DNA from: Leptotrichia hofstadii
GTDB lineage: Bacteria; Fusobacteriota; Fusobacteriia; Fusobacteriales; Leptotrichiaceae
Assembly: GCF_007990525.1 (NCBI RefSeq)
Contig: NZ_AP019823.1
Coordinates: 62,001 to 126,000, forward strand
DNA length: 64,000 nucleotides
Reading direction: 5' to 3'
Positions within the stretch are counted from its first letter, which is position 1. Every line of letters begins with the position of its first letter. The notes under the pieces are model-generated. The model was not told the DNA's origin. It did not search any database and worked only from the letters and a program-made list of their open reading frames with translations. Below, in pieces: positions 1 through 7,999 of this stretch. Position numbers and translations under genes: made by a program.

Positions 1-264
1 TCCCATTTCACTCATGGAAAACAAAATTCTTCTATGTACAGGCTTTAATCCATCACGTACATCAGGCAATGCACGGCTAACAATTACACTCATCGAATAA
101 TCCAAATAAGCCGCCTTTATCTCATCCTCAATATAAACGTTAGATTCATTTGATAAATCCGTAGCCTTAGGCAATCCCTCCACAATGATTTCCCTATCAT
201 CGTTCTCATCCATTTCCGTTATCTCTTCTTCTCTTTCATCGTCATCTCTAAAATCGTCTGACAT
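1..264 (-). CDS. gyrA: DNA gyrase subunit A, N-terminal part (runs off the window)
   Basis: The first 88 codons of GyrA, the DNA-cleaving and rejoining subunit of gyrase, read leftward off the window edge. After an acidic, poorly conserved N-terminal leader of about 40 residues the translation reaches the family signature, with [20 protein letters not shown], then [19 protein letters not shown]. This is the start of the winged-helix cleavage domain. The catalytic tyrosine lies beyond the window. The ATG at 264 is preceded by AGAGGTG at good SD distance. The leader rich in D and E makes the N-terminus longer than in most GyrA proteins, which usually begin closer to the IEDE motif. gyrB lies upstream on the same strand, 602 bp away. 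Confidence 0.95.
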   Translation of the reverse strand, partial: MSDDFRDDDEREEEITEMDENDDREIIVEGLPKATDLSNESNVYIEDEIKAAYLDYSMSVIVSRALPDVRDGLKPVHRRILFSMSEMG

Positions 265-412
265 CCTGCACCTCTTTTCTTCTCTTTTACTTTATAATCC
301 ACCTTCTCAAAATTCCACAACCTAACTTATATATTTATCTATTAAACATCTTTTATAAAATAAATTTTTGCTAACAAATGTTATTCCTATAATTTCTATA
401 TCTTCTTCTTTT

Positions 413-536
413 TTTAAGCAAGGGAAATCAATCGCCATTTCCCTTGCATCCCTGGCTCGTCTAAGCATTTTTTGGAAATAAAAATTAAACTCGCTTTGCT
501 CAAACAGAAATTTTTATTTCCAAAAAATCACGACAA
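413..536 (-). repeat. Two-hairpin dispersed element, type A copy 1
   Basis: Read on the minus strand, the element begins GTCGTGATTTTTTGGAAA and ends in CTTGCTTAAA. Hairpin I has perfect 20-nt arms (467-486 and 509-528) around a loop with TTTGAGC and GCGAGTTT. A linker (GCTTAGACGAGC) follows. Hairpin II has perfect 11-bp arms (418-428 and 437-447) around the 8-nt loop GGCGATTG. Related copies lie at 49149-49353 and 63021-63145. I found no coding potential. Confidence 0.85.
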
Positions 537-734
537 CTTTAACCTAGTTGCAACAATTGATTTAACTAAATCAAAATCAAACAAAATTTCATTAGAAGAA
601 AAATAGCTAAACACGAATGTATTTCTTTCACTATAATTTTTACATTAAATATCATTTACTTGAATCATTTTAACTTTTTATTGTGAACTTGTGCTTTTGG
701 AATCTCTTTATGAGTTAAACGAATTCTATTTTTC

Positions 735-805
735 TTTTATAAGAAAGTTTTGCATCGAGCAGGTGTGCAGAGGTATGGCGTCTGATACCTCTGCGTTAAA
801 AAAAT
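735..805 (+). repeat. Single-hairpin dispersed element, type B copy 1
   Basis: A TTTTATAAGAAAGTTTTG head is followed by a perfect 10-bp hairpin (767-776 with 785-794) around the loop GGCGTCTG, then GTTAAAA. The arms GCAGAGGTAT and ATACCTCTGC differ from those of the other copies yet pair fully. The same head and hairpin recur at 34155-34217. The copy lies about 60 bp past the gyrB stop, on the opposite strand. Confidence 0.85.
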
Positions 806-866
806 TAATATAAATAAAATAAGAAAAAATAATCATTAATTAAAATGTCTTAAAATAAAAAATAAA

Positions 867-2849
867 TTATATATCCAAATTCCTTACATAATTCGCATTA
901 TCTTCAATAAACTTCCTTCTCGGCTCAACCTTATCCCCCATCAGAATATTAAACATCTTATCGGCATAGGAAGCGTCTTCCATTGATACTTTTAATAACG
1001 TTCTTACTTCTGGATCAAGGGTTGTTTCCCAAAGCTGTTCCGGATTCATTTCTCCCAGCCCTTTGTAACGCTGGATTGTGTATTTTCGTCCTTCTCCTTC
1101 CAGCACTTTTGTCACTTGTTTCATCTGATCGTCTGAATAGGCGTATCTGATTGCTTTTCCAGCCTGAATTTTGTATAAAGGAGGCTGTGCGATATATATG
1201 TAGCCTTCGTTAATTAATTCTCTCAGATGTCTGTAGAAGAATGTCAGCATTAATGTTCTGATGTGAGCACCATCAACATCGGCATCTGTCATAATTACGA
1301 TTTTATGGTATCTTAATTTTTTCAAATCCATTTCTTCGCCAAATCCAGCTCCAAAGGCTGTAATCATTGCTCTAATTTCTGCATTTTCAAGAGCTTTATG
1401 CACTCCTGATTTTTCTACATTCAAGATTTTTCCACGAAGTGGCAATATTGCCTGAAATCTTCTGTCTCTTCCTTGTTTTGCAGAACCTCCTGCTGAGTTT
1501 CCTTCGACTATGAAAATTTCTGATTCAGCCGGGTCTTTTGAAGAGCAGTCTGCCAGTTTACCAGGCAGTGATCCTACTTCCAATGTATTTTTTCTAAGTA
1601 CAAGCTCTCTTGCTTTTTTCGCTGCTTCTCTTGCTCTTTTTGACATTGCCATTTTTTCAATAATTTTTTCAGCTGCCTTTGGATGATCTTCTAGATAGAA
1701 TTTCAAGTTGCTTCCAACAATATTTGATACAATTCCTGTAACTTCACTATTTCCAAGTTTTGTTTTTGTCTGTCCTTCAAATTGAGGTTCGGGTATTTTT
1801 ACACTTATTACACAGACAAGACCTTCTCTTACATCTGTTCCTTGAAATGTCCCATTTTTATCCTTGATTAAGTTCATCTGTTTTGCAATATCATTAATTG
1901 TTCTTGTAAGCGCAGTTCTAAATCCGCTGACATGAGTTCCGCCTTCATGAGTATTTATATTATTTACAAACGAATAAACCGTTTCTCTTTGTGAAGTTGT
2001 GTAGTTCATTGCAATTTCCACTTCCACGAATTTTGCACTTCGCTGTTTTTTCACCGTGTTTCCATCCTCATCCACAGTTTCTACTTCCTTAGCTTCCTCA
2101 ATTTGCATTGTATCAGCCATATAAATTACATCATCAACGATTTTTTCCTCATCAATAATTTCATTTAAAAAGTCCTTTATTCCACCTTCAAATAAAAATT
2201 CTTCAGCTTTTATATTTTCAGCATTTCTCTCATCAGCCAGTTCAATTTTTAAGCCTTTGTTCAAATATGCCAATTCTTTTAAACGTGATTCCAATACAGA
2301 ATAATCGTAAACTGTCGTTTCAAATATTTCGTCATCAGCTTTAAATCTGACTACAGTCCCATGTGCACCATCGTCTGCCACGCCAATTTCCTCCACAGGC
2401 GAAGTTGGCACACCACGTTCATAAGTTTGTCTAAAAATTTTTCCATCACGTGTTACAGTTGCTTCAAGCCATTCTGACAAAGCATTTACGACAGATACTC
2501 CAACTCCGTGAAGTCCACCTGACACTTTATAATTATCATTGTCAAATTTCCCTCCGGCGTGAAGTACAGTAAGTACAACTTCTAAAGTTGATTTTCCAGT
2601 TTTGTGCATTCCCACGGGGATTCCACGTCCATTGTCAGATACCTCAATAATATTTCCTTCAAGTATCTTTACAGTAATTTTATCACAAATTCCAGCAAGT
2701 GCCTCATCCACGCTGTTATCCACTATTTCCCATACTAGATGGTGAAGCCCACGTGCTGAAGTTGATCCAATATACATTCCCGGACGCTTTCTAACTGCTT
2801 CCAGTCCTTCCAGAACCGTAATCGCCTCTGCTCCATAATTATTATCCAT
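867..2849 (-). CDS. gyrB: DNA gyrase subunit B
   Basis: This is the ATPase subunit of gyrase, which drives negative supercoiling in the cytoplasm together with GyrA. The 660 residues match the short form of GyrB. The GHKL ATPase shows [13 protein letters not shown], the glycine-rich GRGIPVG, and a lid with [15 protein letters not shown]. The transducer domain follows. The TOPRIM domain has [20 protein letters not shown] and the metal-binding [12 protein letters not shown]. The tail ends [16 protein letters not shown] and a RRKFIEDNA motif. The ATG at 2849 is preceded by GGAGGAAAAA. gyrA follows on the same strand after an unusually long gap filled by repeats, so the two may not be tightly co-transcribed. 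Confidence 0.98.
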   Translation of the reverse strand: MDNNYGAEAITVLEGLEAVRKRPGMYIGSTSARGLHHLVWEIVDNSVDEALAGICDKITVKILEGNIIEVSDNGRGIPVGMHKTGKSTLEVVLTVLHAGGKFDNDNYKVSGGLHGVGVSVVNALSEWLEATVTRDGKIFRQTYERGVPTSPVEEIGVADDGAHGTVVRFKADDEIFETTVYDYSVLESRLKELAYLNKGLKIELADERNAENIKAEEFLFEGGIKDFLNEIIDEEKIVDDVIYMADTMQIEEAKEVETVDEDGNTVKKQRSAKFVEVEIAMNYTTSQRETVYSFVNNINTHEGGTHVSGFRTALTRTINDIAKQMNLIKDKNGTFQGTDVREGLVCVISVKIPEPQFEGQTKTKLGNSEVTGIVSNIVGSNLKFYLEDHPKAAEKIIEKMAMSKRAREAAKKARELVLRKNTLEVGSLPGKLADCSSKDPAESEIFIVEGNSAGGSAKQGRDRRFQAILPLRGKILNVEKSGVHKALENAEIRAMITAFGAGFGEEMDLKKLRYHKIVIMTDADVDGAHIRTLMLTFFYRHLRELINEGYIYIAQPPLYKIQAGKAIRYAYSDDQMKQVTKVLEGEGRKYTIQRYKGLGEMNPEQLWETTLDPEVRTLLKVSMEDASYADKMFNILMGDKVEPRRKFIEDNANYVRNLDI

Positions 2850-2979
2850 TATTTATTTTTCCTCCATTTTCAATATATGTTCAGCCTTTTTTAAATAAGT
2901 CAAAGCTTGAACAAATCTAATTTTTGTTGTTAAGTTTTTTTGATTTATTATAAAAAATTGCAACACTAATAAAACAAAT

Positions 2980-3825
2980 TTATTCTAAATTCAATTTATT
3001 TTTTAATATATAATTTACAGTTAAAAACAGTATTACGCTTACTATCCCAGTCAATACAATTAGTCCCGTATTTGCACTGATGATGTATTTTACAACATTT
3101 AGAGCCATATTTCCAGTTTCAAGACGCAATGACGGATTATACAGGTATGTAAAAACCAAAATCATTCTTTTTGTAATATTTAAAAATCCTCCAGCAATTA
3201 TAAACAATGCCGCTCCTGTTAAAATTCTGTATGATTTTGTCATATTTGCAACGCTGACACAGAAAAACAGGAACAATACCCTTTCGATTGTCCAGAAGAT
3301 TAAGAAAACAATAAATAAAATTATTGTTGGAAGTATATACTGGATGCCGAGCACTGCTTTCAGATAATCTATCATTTGTATGAAATTTGGATTTTCCCAA
3401 AATTTTGATGAAATAATTTCTTCAAGCGGAATTATCAATAAAAATGTTAAAAGTATTATAAAAGCGTTAATAATAAACCAGCTTAAACAAGTTATCAGCT
3501 TTGCCAGAATTATTTGAGGTGTACTAATCGGAAGCGTATTTGTCAAATATCCCTCATTCCCGTACACAGAACGATGGAAACGCACTATTACCCCATAATG
3601 CAGCATTATTACAGACCCAATGGCGACAACTGTATATACAAAATAAAGCGTGCTTTGAAACAGCGTTAAAGTAAACTTTAAATACTCATCCATGCCATTA
3701 TTTGCCAAAGCGAACAGAAGCATTCTTATACCAATTCCCGTAACGCCTAATCCAATATAAAACGGAAATATCAGCTTTCCAATATCAGAAAAATCATATT
3801 TAATTAATTTTCCTAGAATTTTCAA
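2980..3825 (-). CDS. ABC-2 type transporter permease
   Basis: A 281-residue polytopic membrane protein with about six hydrophobic segments. They include one near residues 15-40, a pair around 50-75, clusters at 105-130 and 160-190, and a final one near 250-270. The cytoplasmic N-terminus begins MKILGKLIKYDF, as in many ABC-2 type permeases. Its ATG overlaps the stop of the upstream ATPase gene by 4 nt, and the SD GGAGGTG lies inside that gene, so the two are translationally coupled. The pair most likely forms an exporter. The substrate cannot be read from the sequence. Bacitracin/lantibiotic-type efflux or membrane stress functions are possible but unproven. Confidence 0.8.
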   Translation of the reverse strand: MKILGKLIKYDFSDIGKLIFPFYIGLGVTGIGIRMLLFALANNGMDEYLKFTLTLFQSTLYFVYTVVAIGSVIMLHYGVIVRFHRSVYGNEGYLTNTLPISTPQIILAKLITCLSWFIINAFIILLTFLLIIPLEEIISSKFWENPNFIQMIDYLKAVLGIQYILPTIILFIVFLIFWTIERVLFLFFCVSVANMTKSYRILTGAALFIIAGGFLNITKRMILVFTYLYNPSLRLETGNMALNVVKYIISANTGLIVLTGIVSVILFLTVNYILKNKLNLE

Positions 3826-4523
3826 TATTTGAACACCTCCCTGAAATAATTATCAACTGTCATATTTCGTTCCGTTTTTATTGTTTCTGTCTCCTGATGA
3901 AGCAGAATGTCTCCCTTGCTTATGAAAATCGCCTCATCGAGTATTGGCTCCACATCTGCAATCAAATGCGTAGAAATAATAACAGCGGCCTCTTTATTGC
4001 AGTTTTTTATAATCGTATTGAGAATATAGTCCCTTGCGGCAGGATCGACTCCCGCTATCGGCTCATCCAGAAGATACAGCTTGGCTTTTCTGCACATTAC
4101 GAGAATTAGCTGGACCTTTTCCTTCGTTCCCTTAGAAAGCAGCTTAAATCTTTTGGAAGAATCAATATCCAGATCTTTTAACATCTTTAATGCCCTTTCC
4201 AAGTCAAAATCCTCATAAAAATCAGCGAACAGCCGTAAAATAGCCTTTACTGTCTTAGTATTATCTAAATAATTTTTGTCTGGCAAGTATGCAACAATCT
4301 TTTTAGTTTCTATGCCAGGATTTTTTCCATCAATTAGTATCTCTCCTTGAGTAGGTTTAATAAGTCCGTTCAGAAGCTTTATAAAGGTTGTTTTTCCGCT
4401 TCCGTTTGGACCTAAAAGACCGACAATTTTTCCAGATTTCACTGACAGGTTCACATTGTTCAGGGCGTTAGTGAAATCATAGCTTTTAGACAGTCCGTTA
4501 CATTTTAAAATAATATTGTCCAT
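3822..4523 (-). CDS. ABC transporter ATP-binding protein
   Basis: The 233-residue nucleotide-binding subunit paired with the downstream permease. Visible motifs are Walker A GPNGSGKTT (about residues 38-46), Walker B LYLLDEPIAGVD, and the switch histidine in ISTHL. The ABC signature is degenerate, reading LSKGT where LSGGQ is usual. This is common in the YhcH/YtrB-like ABC-2 exporter ATPases. It lies 11 bp downstream of pth and overlaps the permease gene by 4 nt, so pth, ATPase and permease probably form one operon. The substrate is unknown. Confidence 0.88.
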   Translation of the reverse strand: MDNIILKCNGLSKSYDFTNALNNVNLSVKSGKIVGLLGPNGSGKTTFIKLLNGLIKPTQGEILIDGKNPGIETKKIVAYLPDKNYLDNTKTVKAILRLFADFYEDFDLERALKMLKDLDIDSSKRFKLLSKGTKEKVQLILVMCRKAKLYLLDEPIAGVDPAARDYILNTIIKNCNKEAAVIISTHLIADVEPILDEAIFISKGDILLHQETETIKTERNMTVDNYFREVFKY

Positions 4524-4534
4524 GAGCGTCCTTT

Positions 4535-5101
4535 CTATTTTGTATTATATTTATTCATCAGTCTGGAAATTGTCATATCATCTTTTATGTCGTCAATAAG
4601 ATTAAATATTTTTTCTCTTGAATTTTTTACAATTTCTTTTTCTTCAGGCGAAAATTTTCCCAGTACAAATCCTAATGTTTCTTCCTTCGTTTCTGGCTTT
4701 CCAATCCCGAACTTTATTCGCGCAAATTCATTTCCGACATGTGAAATTATGGATTTTATTCCATTATGCCCTCCTGCACTTCCATTCTGCTTAATTTTCA
4801 GCTTTCCAAATGGCATATCCATATCATCGTAAATCACAAAAAGGTCTGTTTCAGGGTCGAGCTTAAAAAATCGTACAGCTTCTCCGACAGCCTCTCCGCT
4901 GAGATTCATAAAAGTCATTGGTTTTTGATAAAATACCTTGTCTCCTTTGTGATTAGTCTGGACAAAAAGTGATTTAAACTTCTCTCTTATATCAGTTATA
5001 TTATTTTCCTTCAAATATTCGTCAACAAATATAAATCCAATATTATGCCGTGTCAATTTATACTGTTCTCCTGGATTACCCAATCCTACAATTAGTTTCA
5101 T
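4535..5101 (-). CDS. pth: Peptidyl-tRNA hydrolase
   Basis: Cleaves the ester bond of peptidyl-tRNAs dropped by ribosomes, recycling tRNA. The 188 residues are the normal length. Family hallmarks are MKLIVGLGNPGEQY at the start, TRHNIGF with the catalytic histidine, KPMTFMNLSGEAV, the DDMDMPFGKLK segment with the catalytic aspartate, and GSAGGHNGIKSI. The ATG at 5101 follows AAGGAGAAA. A strong promoter lies about 35 bp upstream (5137-5165). The ABC transporter pair follows closely, probably in the same transcript. Confidence 0.97.
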   Translation of the reverse strand: MKLIVGLGNPGEQYKLTRHNIGFIFVDEYLKENNITDIREKFKSLFVQTNHKGDKVFYQKPMTFMNLSGEAVGEAVRFFKLDPETDLFVIYDDMDMPFGKLKIKQNGSAGGHNGIKSIISHVGNEFARIKFGIGKPETKEETLGFVLGKFSPEEKEIVKNSREKIFNLIDDIKDDMTISRLMNKYNTK

Positions 5102-5136
5102 TAAAAATTTCTCCTTTTTCAGATTACTTACTTTAA

Positions 5137-5165
5137 ATTATATCAAATTTATAAAAAAAATACAA
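5137..5165 (-). promoter_or_regulatory. Promoter of pth
   Basis: On the minus strand, TTGTAT (5165-5160), a 17-nt spacer and a perfect TATAAT (5142-5137) precede the pth SD and ATG. This is a sigma-70 type promoter by eye. Confidence 0.75.
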
Positions 5166-5212
5166 AAAATATTTGGAAAAACGTTTAATTCCTGCTATTT
5201 AGCAATTCTATA

Positions 5213-5243
5213 AATAAAAAAGACGCTCCTGTGAACGCCTTCT
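5213..5243 (-). terminator. Rho-independent terminator downstream of flavodoxin
   Basis: On the minus strand AAGGCG pairs with CGTCTT (5241-5236 with 5225-5220, one G-U pair) across a 10-nt loop, followed by TTTTTT. It lies about 135 bp beyond the flavodoxin stop. The other side of the stem also ends in a T-rich stretch, so it could act in both directions. Confidence 0.6.
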
Positions 5244-5379
5244 TTATTTTTGGAGAGAAAATCAACTTGTGAAAATTGATTTATCTTAGTTATATATAAA
5301 TATATAGCTAAAATCATATTTAATTTGTCTTTTGTGAAAATTTTTTATCAATAAATTTATTCACAGACATAGTTTATTA

Positions 5380-5874
5380 TTAAAATTCTTTTTTGATTTG
5401 TTCAACCCATGCATCGATTCTTTCATCTGTTAATTCAGACTGATTAACTTCATCTAAGGCAAGTCCTAAAAATTCACCATTTTTTACGGCTCTTGATTCG
5501 TTAAATTCATATCCTTCAACTGAAGTTTTTCCAATAATTGCTGCGCCAGTTTTTTGGATTTCTTCATCAATAATAGCAATTCCATCCATAAACGTATCAG
5601 AGAATGTTCCTTGATCTCCACTGCCGAAATATCCTACTTTTTTACCGCTGAAATCTTTGCTTGCCAAATCGTCAACAACTGCGGCCCAGTCATCCTGCAA
5701 ATCTCCGAATCCCCATGTAGAAGTTCCCAAAAGCAGCACATCAAAGTCTTCTAGCTTATCTTCATTCCCGTCAATATTAAAAACTTCTGCTCCGTCAATT
5801 TTTTCTGCAATTTTATGAGCTATATCTTCAGTTACGCCTGTTGTTGATCCGAAAAAAATTCCTACTTTTGCCAT
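5380..5874 (-). CDS. fldA: Flavodoxin
   Basis: An FMN-binding low-potential electron carrier of the cytoplasm, typical of anaerobes and used with ferredoxin-dependent enzymes. The phosphate loop is GSTTGVTEDIA (residues 9-19). The FMN-stacking loops are STWGFGDLQDDW and FGSGDQGTFSDTF. The 164 residues place it with long-chain flavodoxins. The ATG at 5874 is preceded by GGAGGC. A promoter with a 17-nt spacer (5984-6012) starts a leader of about 100 nt. A terminator follows at about 5220, so the gene is probably monocistronic. Confidence 0.95.
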   Translation of the reverse strand: MAKVGIFFGSTTGVTEDIAHKIAEKIDGAEVFNIDGNEDKLEDFDVLLLGTSTWGFGDLQDDWAAVVDDLASKDFSGKKVGYFGSGDQGTFSDTFMDGIAIIDEEIQKTGAAIIGKTSVEGYEFNESRAVKNGEFLGLALDEVNQSELTDERIDAWVEQIKKEF

Positions 5875-5983
5875 ATTAAGCCTCCGTTATTAGTTTTTAT
5901 TTATTTTGGATATCGTGTATCCGAGTATTTGTTATCTTTCTAAACCAAGGAAATAAATTATTTTATTCAATTTTCATATAAAA

Positions 5984-6012
5984 AATATATCATATTTTAT
6001 TTTGGTTGTCAA
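5984..6012 (-). promoter_or_regulatory. Promoter of the flavodoxin gene
   Basis: TTGACA (6012-6007), 17-nt spacer, TATATT (5989-5984) on the minus strand. It leaves a roughly 100-nt untranslated leader before the flavodoxin ATG. I see no clear riboswitch fold in that leader. Confidence 0.7.
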
Positions 6013-6120
6013 TTTTTTTTGATTTTTATGTTCATTTTTTAAATTACATTCAGATTTTTATGAAATTTAATGTAAAAAGGGCTTGTTTGTAATTTTAAAA
6101 TATCGAAGCTAAATTAAAAA

Positions 6121-6660
6121 TCAAATATGCCACATATAGTAATCTTCTTCTGTTTTTGGAATAATTCTGGCAGGAATGCCCACAGCGACAGCTTCATCAG
6201 GCACATCTCGTAAAACAACCGAATTTGCTCCAATTCTTACATTTTTGCCAATTACTATATTTCCTAAAAGTTTTGCCCCGGTTCCAACTGTTACATTTTC
6301 TTTTAAAGTCGGGTGTCTTTTAGTTTTCGAGGTACTTACTCCGCCGAGAGTTACCCCATGATAAATAACGCAGTTATCTCCAATTTCCGCTGTTTCTCCG
6401 ATTACAATTCCCATCCCGTGGTCAAAAAATATTTTATTTCCCAGCTTTGCTCCCGGATGAATTTCTATTCCTGTAAAAAAACGTGAAATTTGAGAAATAA
6501 GCCTTGCCAAAAAATACAATTTCCTTTTTTGAAAAAAATGAGCAATCTTATGGTTAATAACCGCATGCAGGGATGGATAGAGAAAGACTTCTATTTTAAA
6601 TCTTACTGCCGGATCCTTTTCTGCGATATTATTTATTTCATTTTGTAACCATTTAAAAAT
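6121..6660 (-). CDS. cysE: Serine O-acetyltransferase, probable non-AUG start
   Basis: Transfers acetyl from acetyl-CoA to L-serine, giving O-acetylserine for CysK just downstream. The protein has the helical N-terminus ([20 protein letters not shown]) and a left-handed beta helix of hexapeptide repeats with the conserved [14 protein letters not shown] and HGVTLGG histidines. An open frame continues up to an ATG at 6786. However, a perfect promoter (6694-6722) and a strong SD AAGGAGG (6676-6670) lie inside that extension. Translation therefore probably starts at ATT 6660 (9 nt after the SD, 179 residues, matching short CysE proteins that begin MFKWLQ) or at GTG 6669, which touches the SD. The exact start is inferred. 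Confidence 0.88.
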   Translation of the reverse strand: MFKWLQNEINNIAEKDPAVRFKIEVFLYPSLHAVINHKIAHFFQKRKLYFLARLISQISRFFTGIEIHPGAKLGNKIFFDHGMGIVIGETAEIGDNCVIYHGVTLGGVSTSKTKRHPTLKENVTVGTGAKLLGNIVIGKNVRIGANSVVLRDVPDEAVAVGIPARIIPKTEEDYYMWHI

Positions 6661-6693
6661 AGTAATCACCCTCCTTAAAAAATTTATATTAGA

Positions 6694-6722
6694 ATTATAT
6701 ACTAAAAGCATTTTAAAAACAA
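6694..6722 (-). promoter_or_regulatory. Promoter of cysE
   Basis: TTGTTT (6722-6717), exactly 17 nt, then TATAAT (6699-6694) on the minus strand. The predicted transcript starts near 6687, only about 10 nt before the SD. This excludes the upstream ATG at 6786 from that transcript. Confidence 0.75.
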
Positions 6723-6803
6723 CTTTTTTATCATGCGACTTGACGCAATAGAGAACAAATATTTTTAAGGATTGTAAAAAAGGCAATTCATCTTAAATAT
6801 AGT

Positions 6804-6920
6804 TATACTAAACCCCATTTGAAAAAAAGAAATGATTTCCTATTTACTTTCTGACAAGGGGTCTTGACCCCCTGCTAAACGGAATTATAAAAACTCCATT
6901 GTTTTAACGGGGAATAGTGT
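6804..6920. repeat. Element C copy 1 with imperfect terminal inverted repeats
   Basis: The left end reads TATACTAAACCCCATTTG. The right end, read inward on the other strand, is ACACTATTCCCCGTTAAAAC. Between them lies a short GC-rich hairpin, with GGGGTC and GACCCC at about 6855-6867. The element fills the gap between cysK and cysE. Related ends occur at 32352-32414, 41040-41102, 58290-58524 and near 62931-62944. Confidence 0.65.
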
Positions 6921-6952
6921 TGGATATTAAAGAATTCTTGCCATATTATTTT

Positions 6953-7870
6953 CTATAAACTATTTCTAAATACTTCAACTGATAAGTATTTTTCTCCACC
7001 ATCAGGTAAAATTGCCAGGACTTTTTTCCCTTTTCCTAATTTTTTAGCCACTTTGTAAGCCGCCGCAATTGCAGTTCCAGAAGAGATTCCTATAAATAGT
7101 CCGTTTTCCTTTGAAGCTCTTGTTGCAAACTCAATAGCCTCTTCATTTGTTATTTTTATAATTTCATCAACAAGCTCAGGATCATAGTTCCCAGGAATAA
7201 ATCCTGCTCCAAGCCCCTGCTGGAAGTGTTTTCCAGGCTGTTCTCCAGATAACACGGCAGATGTTGAAGGCTCAACAGCAAATACTTGAACGCCAGGACG
7301 CTCCTCCTTCAATCTCTTTCCAACTCCTGATAAAGTTCCTGCTGTTCCAACTCCTGAAATAAAGGCATCAATTTGTGGGAAATCATCCAAAATTTCTTTT
7401 GCCGTAGTTTCATAGTGTTTAGCGGGATTCGCAGGGTTTTCAAATTGCTGAGGCAGGAAGTATCCGTTTTCAGCCGCTAATTTTTCAGCTTCAGCGATTG
7501 CCCCTTTCATTCCTTTTGCCCCTTCAGTCAGGATTAATTCAGCCCCATAAGCCGCCAAGATGCTTCTTCTTTCCACACTCATCGAATCAGGCATTATAAT
7601 TATAACTCTATATCCTTTCGCTTTCCCTATTAATGCCAATGCAATTCCAGTATTTCCCGAAGTAGGCTCAACAATTGTGCCACCTGGCTTTAATTTGCCT
7701 TCTTTTTCAGCCGCTTCTATCATTCCAAGCGCCGCTCTATCCTTTACACTTCCACCAATATTATATTTTTCCAGTTTTACATAAATATCAGCAATATTTT
7801 CTTCATTTAAAAATTTTAGTTTTACCACAGGCGTATTTCCAATTAAGTCTAAGATATTTTCATAAATCAT
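6953..7870 (-). CDS. cysK: Cysteine synthase (O-acetylserine sulfhydrylase)
   Basis: A PLP enzyme that makes cysteine from O-acetylserine and sulfide. The 305 residues have the standard fold-type II layout: an N-terminal IGNTPVVKL, the PLP lysine K43 in GGSVKDRAA, the substrate loop PTSGNTGIALA, the phosphate-binding glycine loop SGVGTAGTLSGVG, and the C-terminal SSGTAIAAA. cysE lies downstream on the same strand but has its own promoter. A promoter with extended -10 (7922-7950) and SD GGAGG precede the ATG at 7870. Confidence 0.96.
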   Translation of the reverse strand: MIYENILDLIGNTPVVKLKFLNEENIADIYVKLEKYNIGGSVKDRAALGMIEAAEKEGKLKPGGTIVEPTSGNTGIALALIGKAKGYRVIIIMPDSMSVERRSILAAYGAELILTEGAKGMKGAIAEAEKLAAENGYFLPQQFENPANPAKHYETTAKEILDDFPQIDAFISGVGTAGTLSGVGKRLKEERPGVQVFAVEPSTSAVLSGEQPGKHFQQGLGAGFIPGNYDPELVDEIIKITNEEAIEFATRASKENGLFIGISSGTAIAAAYKVAKKLGKGKKVLAILPDGGEKYLSVEVFRNSL

Positions 7871-7921
7871 TATAAATTACCTCCATATTTTATATTATTT
7901 TTTAAATTTGTATCTACAACT

Positions 7922-7950
7922 ATTATAGCACTAAAATTTATTAAAATCAA
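7922..7950 (-). promoter_or_regulatory. Promoter of cysK
   Basis: TTGATT (7950-7945), 17-nt spacer ending TGC (extended -10), TATAAT (7927-7922) on the minus strand. Confidence 0.75.
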
Positions 7951-7999
7951 TAGTAAAAATTGAAAATATTTTTAAATTTTGGTTTTTACATGGATTAAA

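Larger units (their letters stand above)
265..866. other. gyrB-gyrA intergenic region with two repeat elements
   Basis: This 602-bp gap separates gyrB from gyrA. It holds no supportable gene. Two members of the dispersed hairpin family described separately lie here in opposite orientations: a two-hairpin copy at about 413-536 and a single-hairpin copy at about 735-805. The rest is very AT-rich DNA that probably includes the gyrA promoter. I could not choose one promoter confidently. Confidence 0.7.

Noticed and set aside
5215-5245. Member of the GGCG-loop hairpin family
   Set aside because: The loop and arms do not match. It is better explained as the flavodoxin terminator.
6661-6786. Upstream extension of cysE to an ATG at 6786
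   Set aside because: A perfect promoter and the only good SD lie inside it, and its residues do not resemble CysE.
6850-6873. Hairpin GGGGTC/GACCCC as another GGCG-loop copy
   Set aside because: The apex is very short and lacks the GGCGNYTG loop. Only the flank (TGCTAAAC) is similar.
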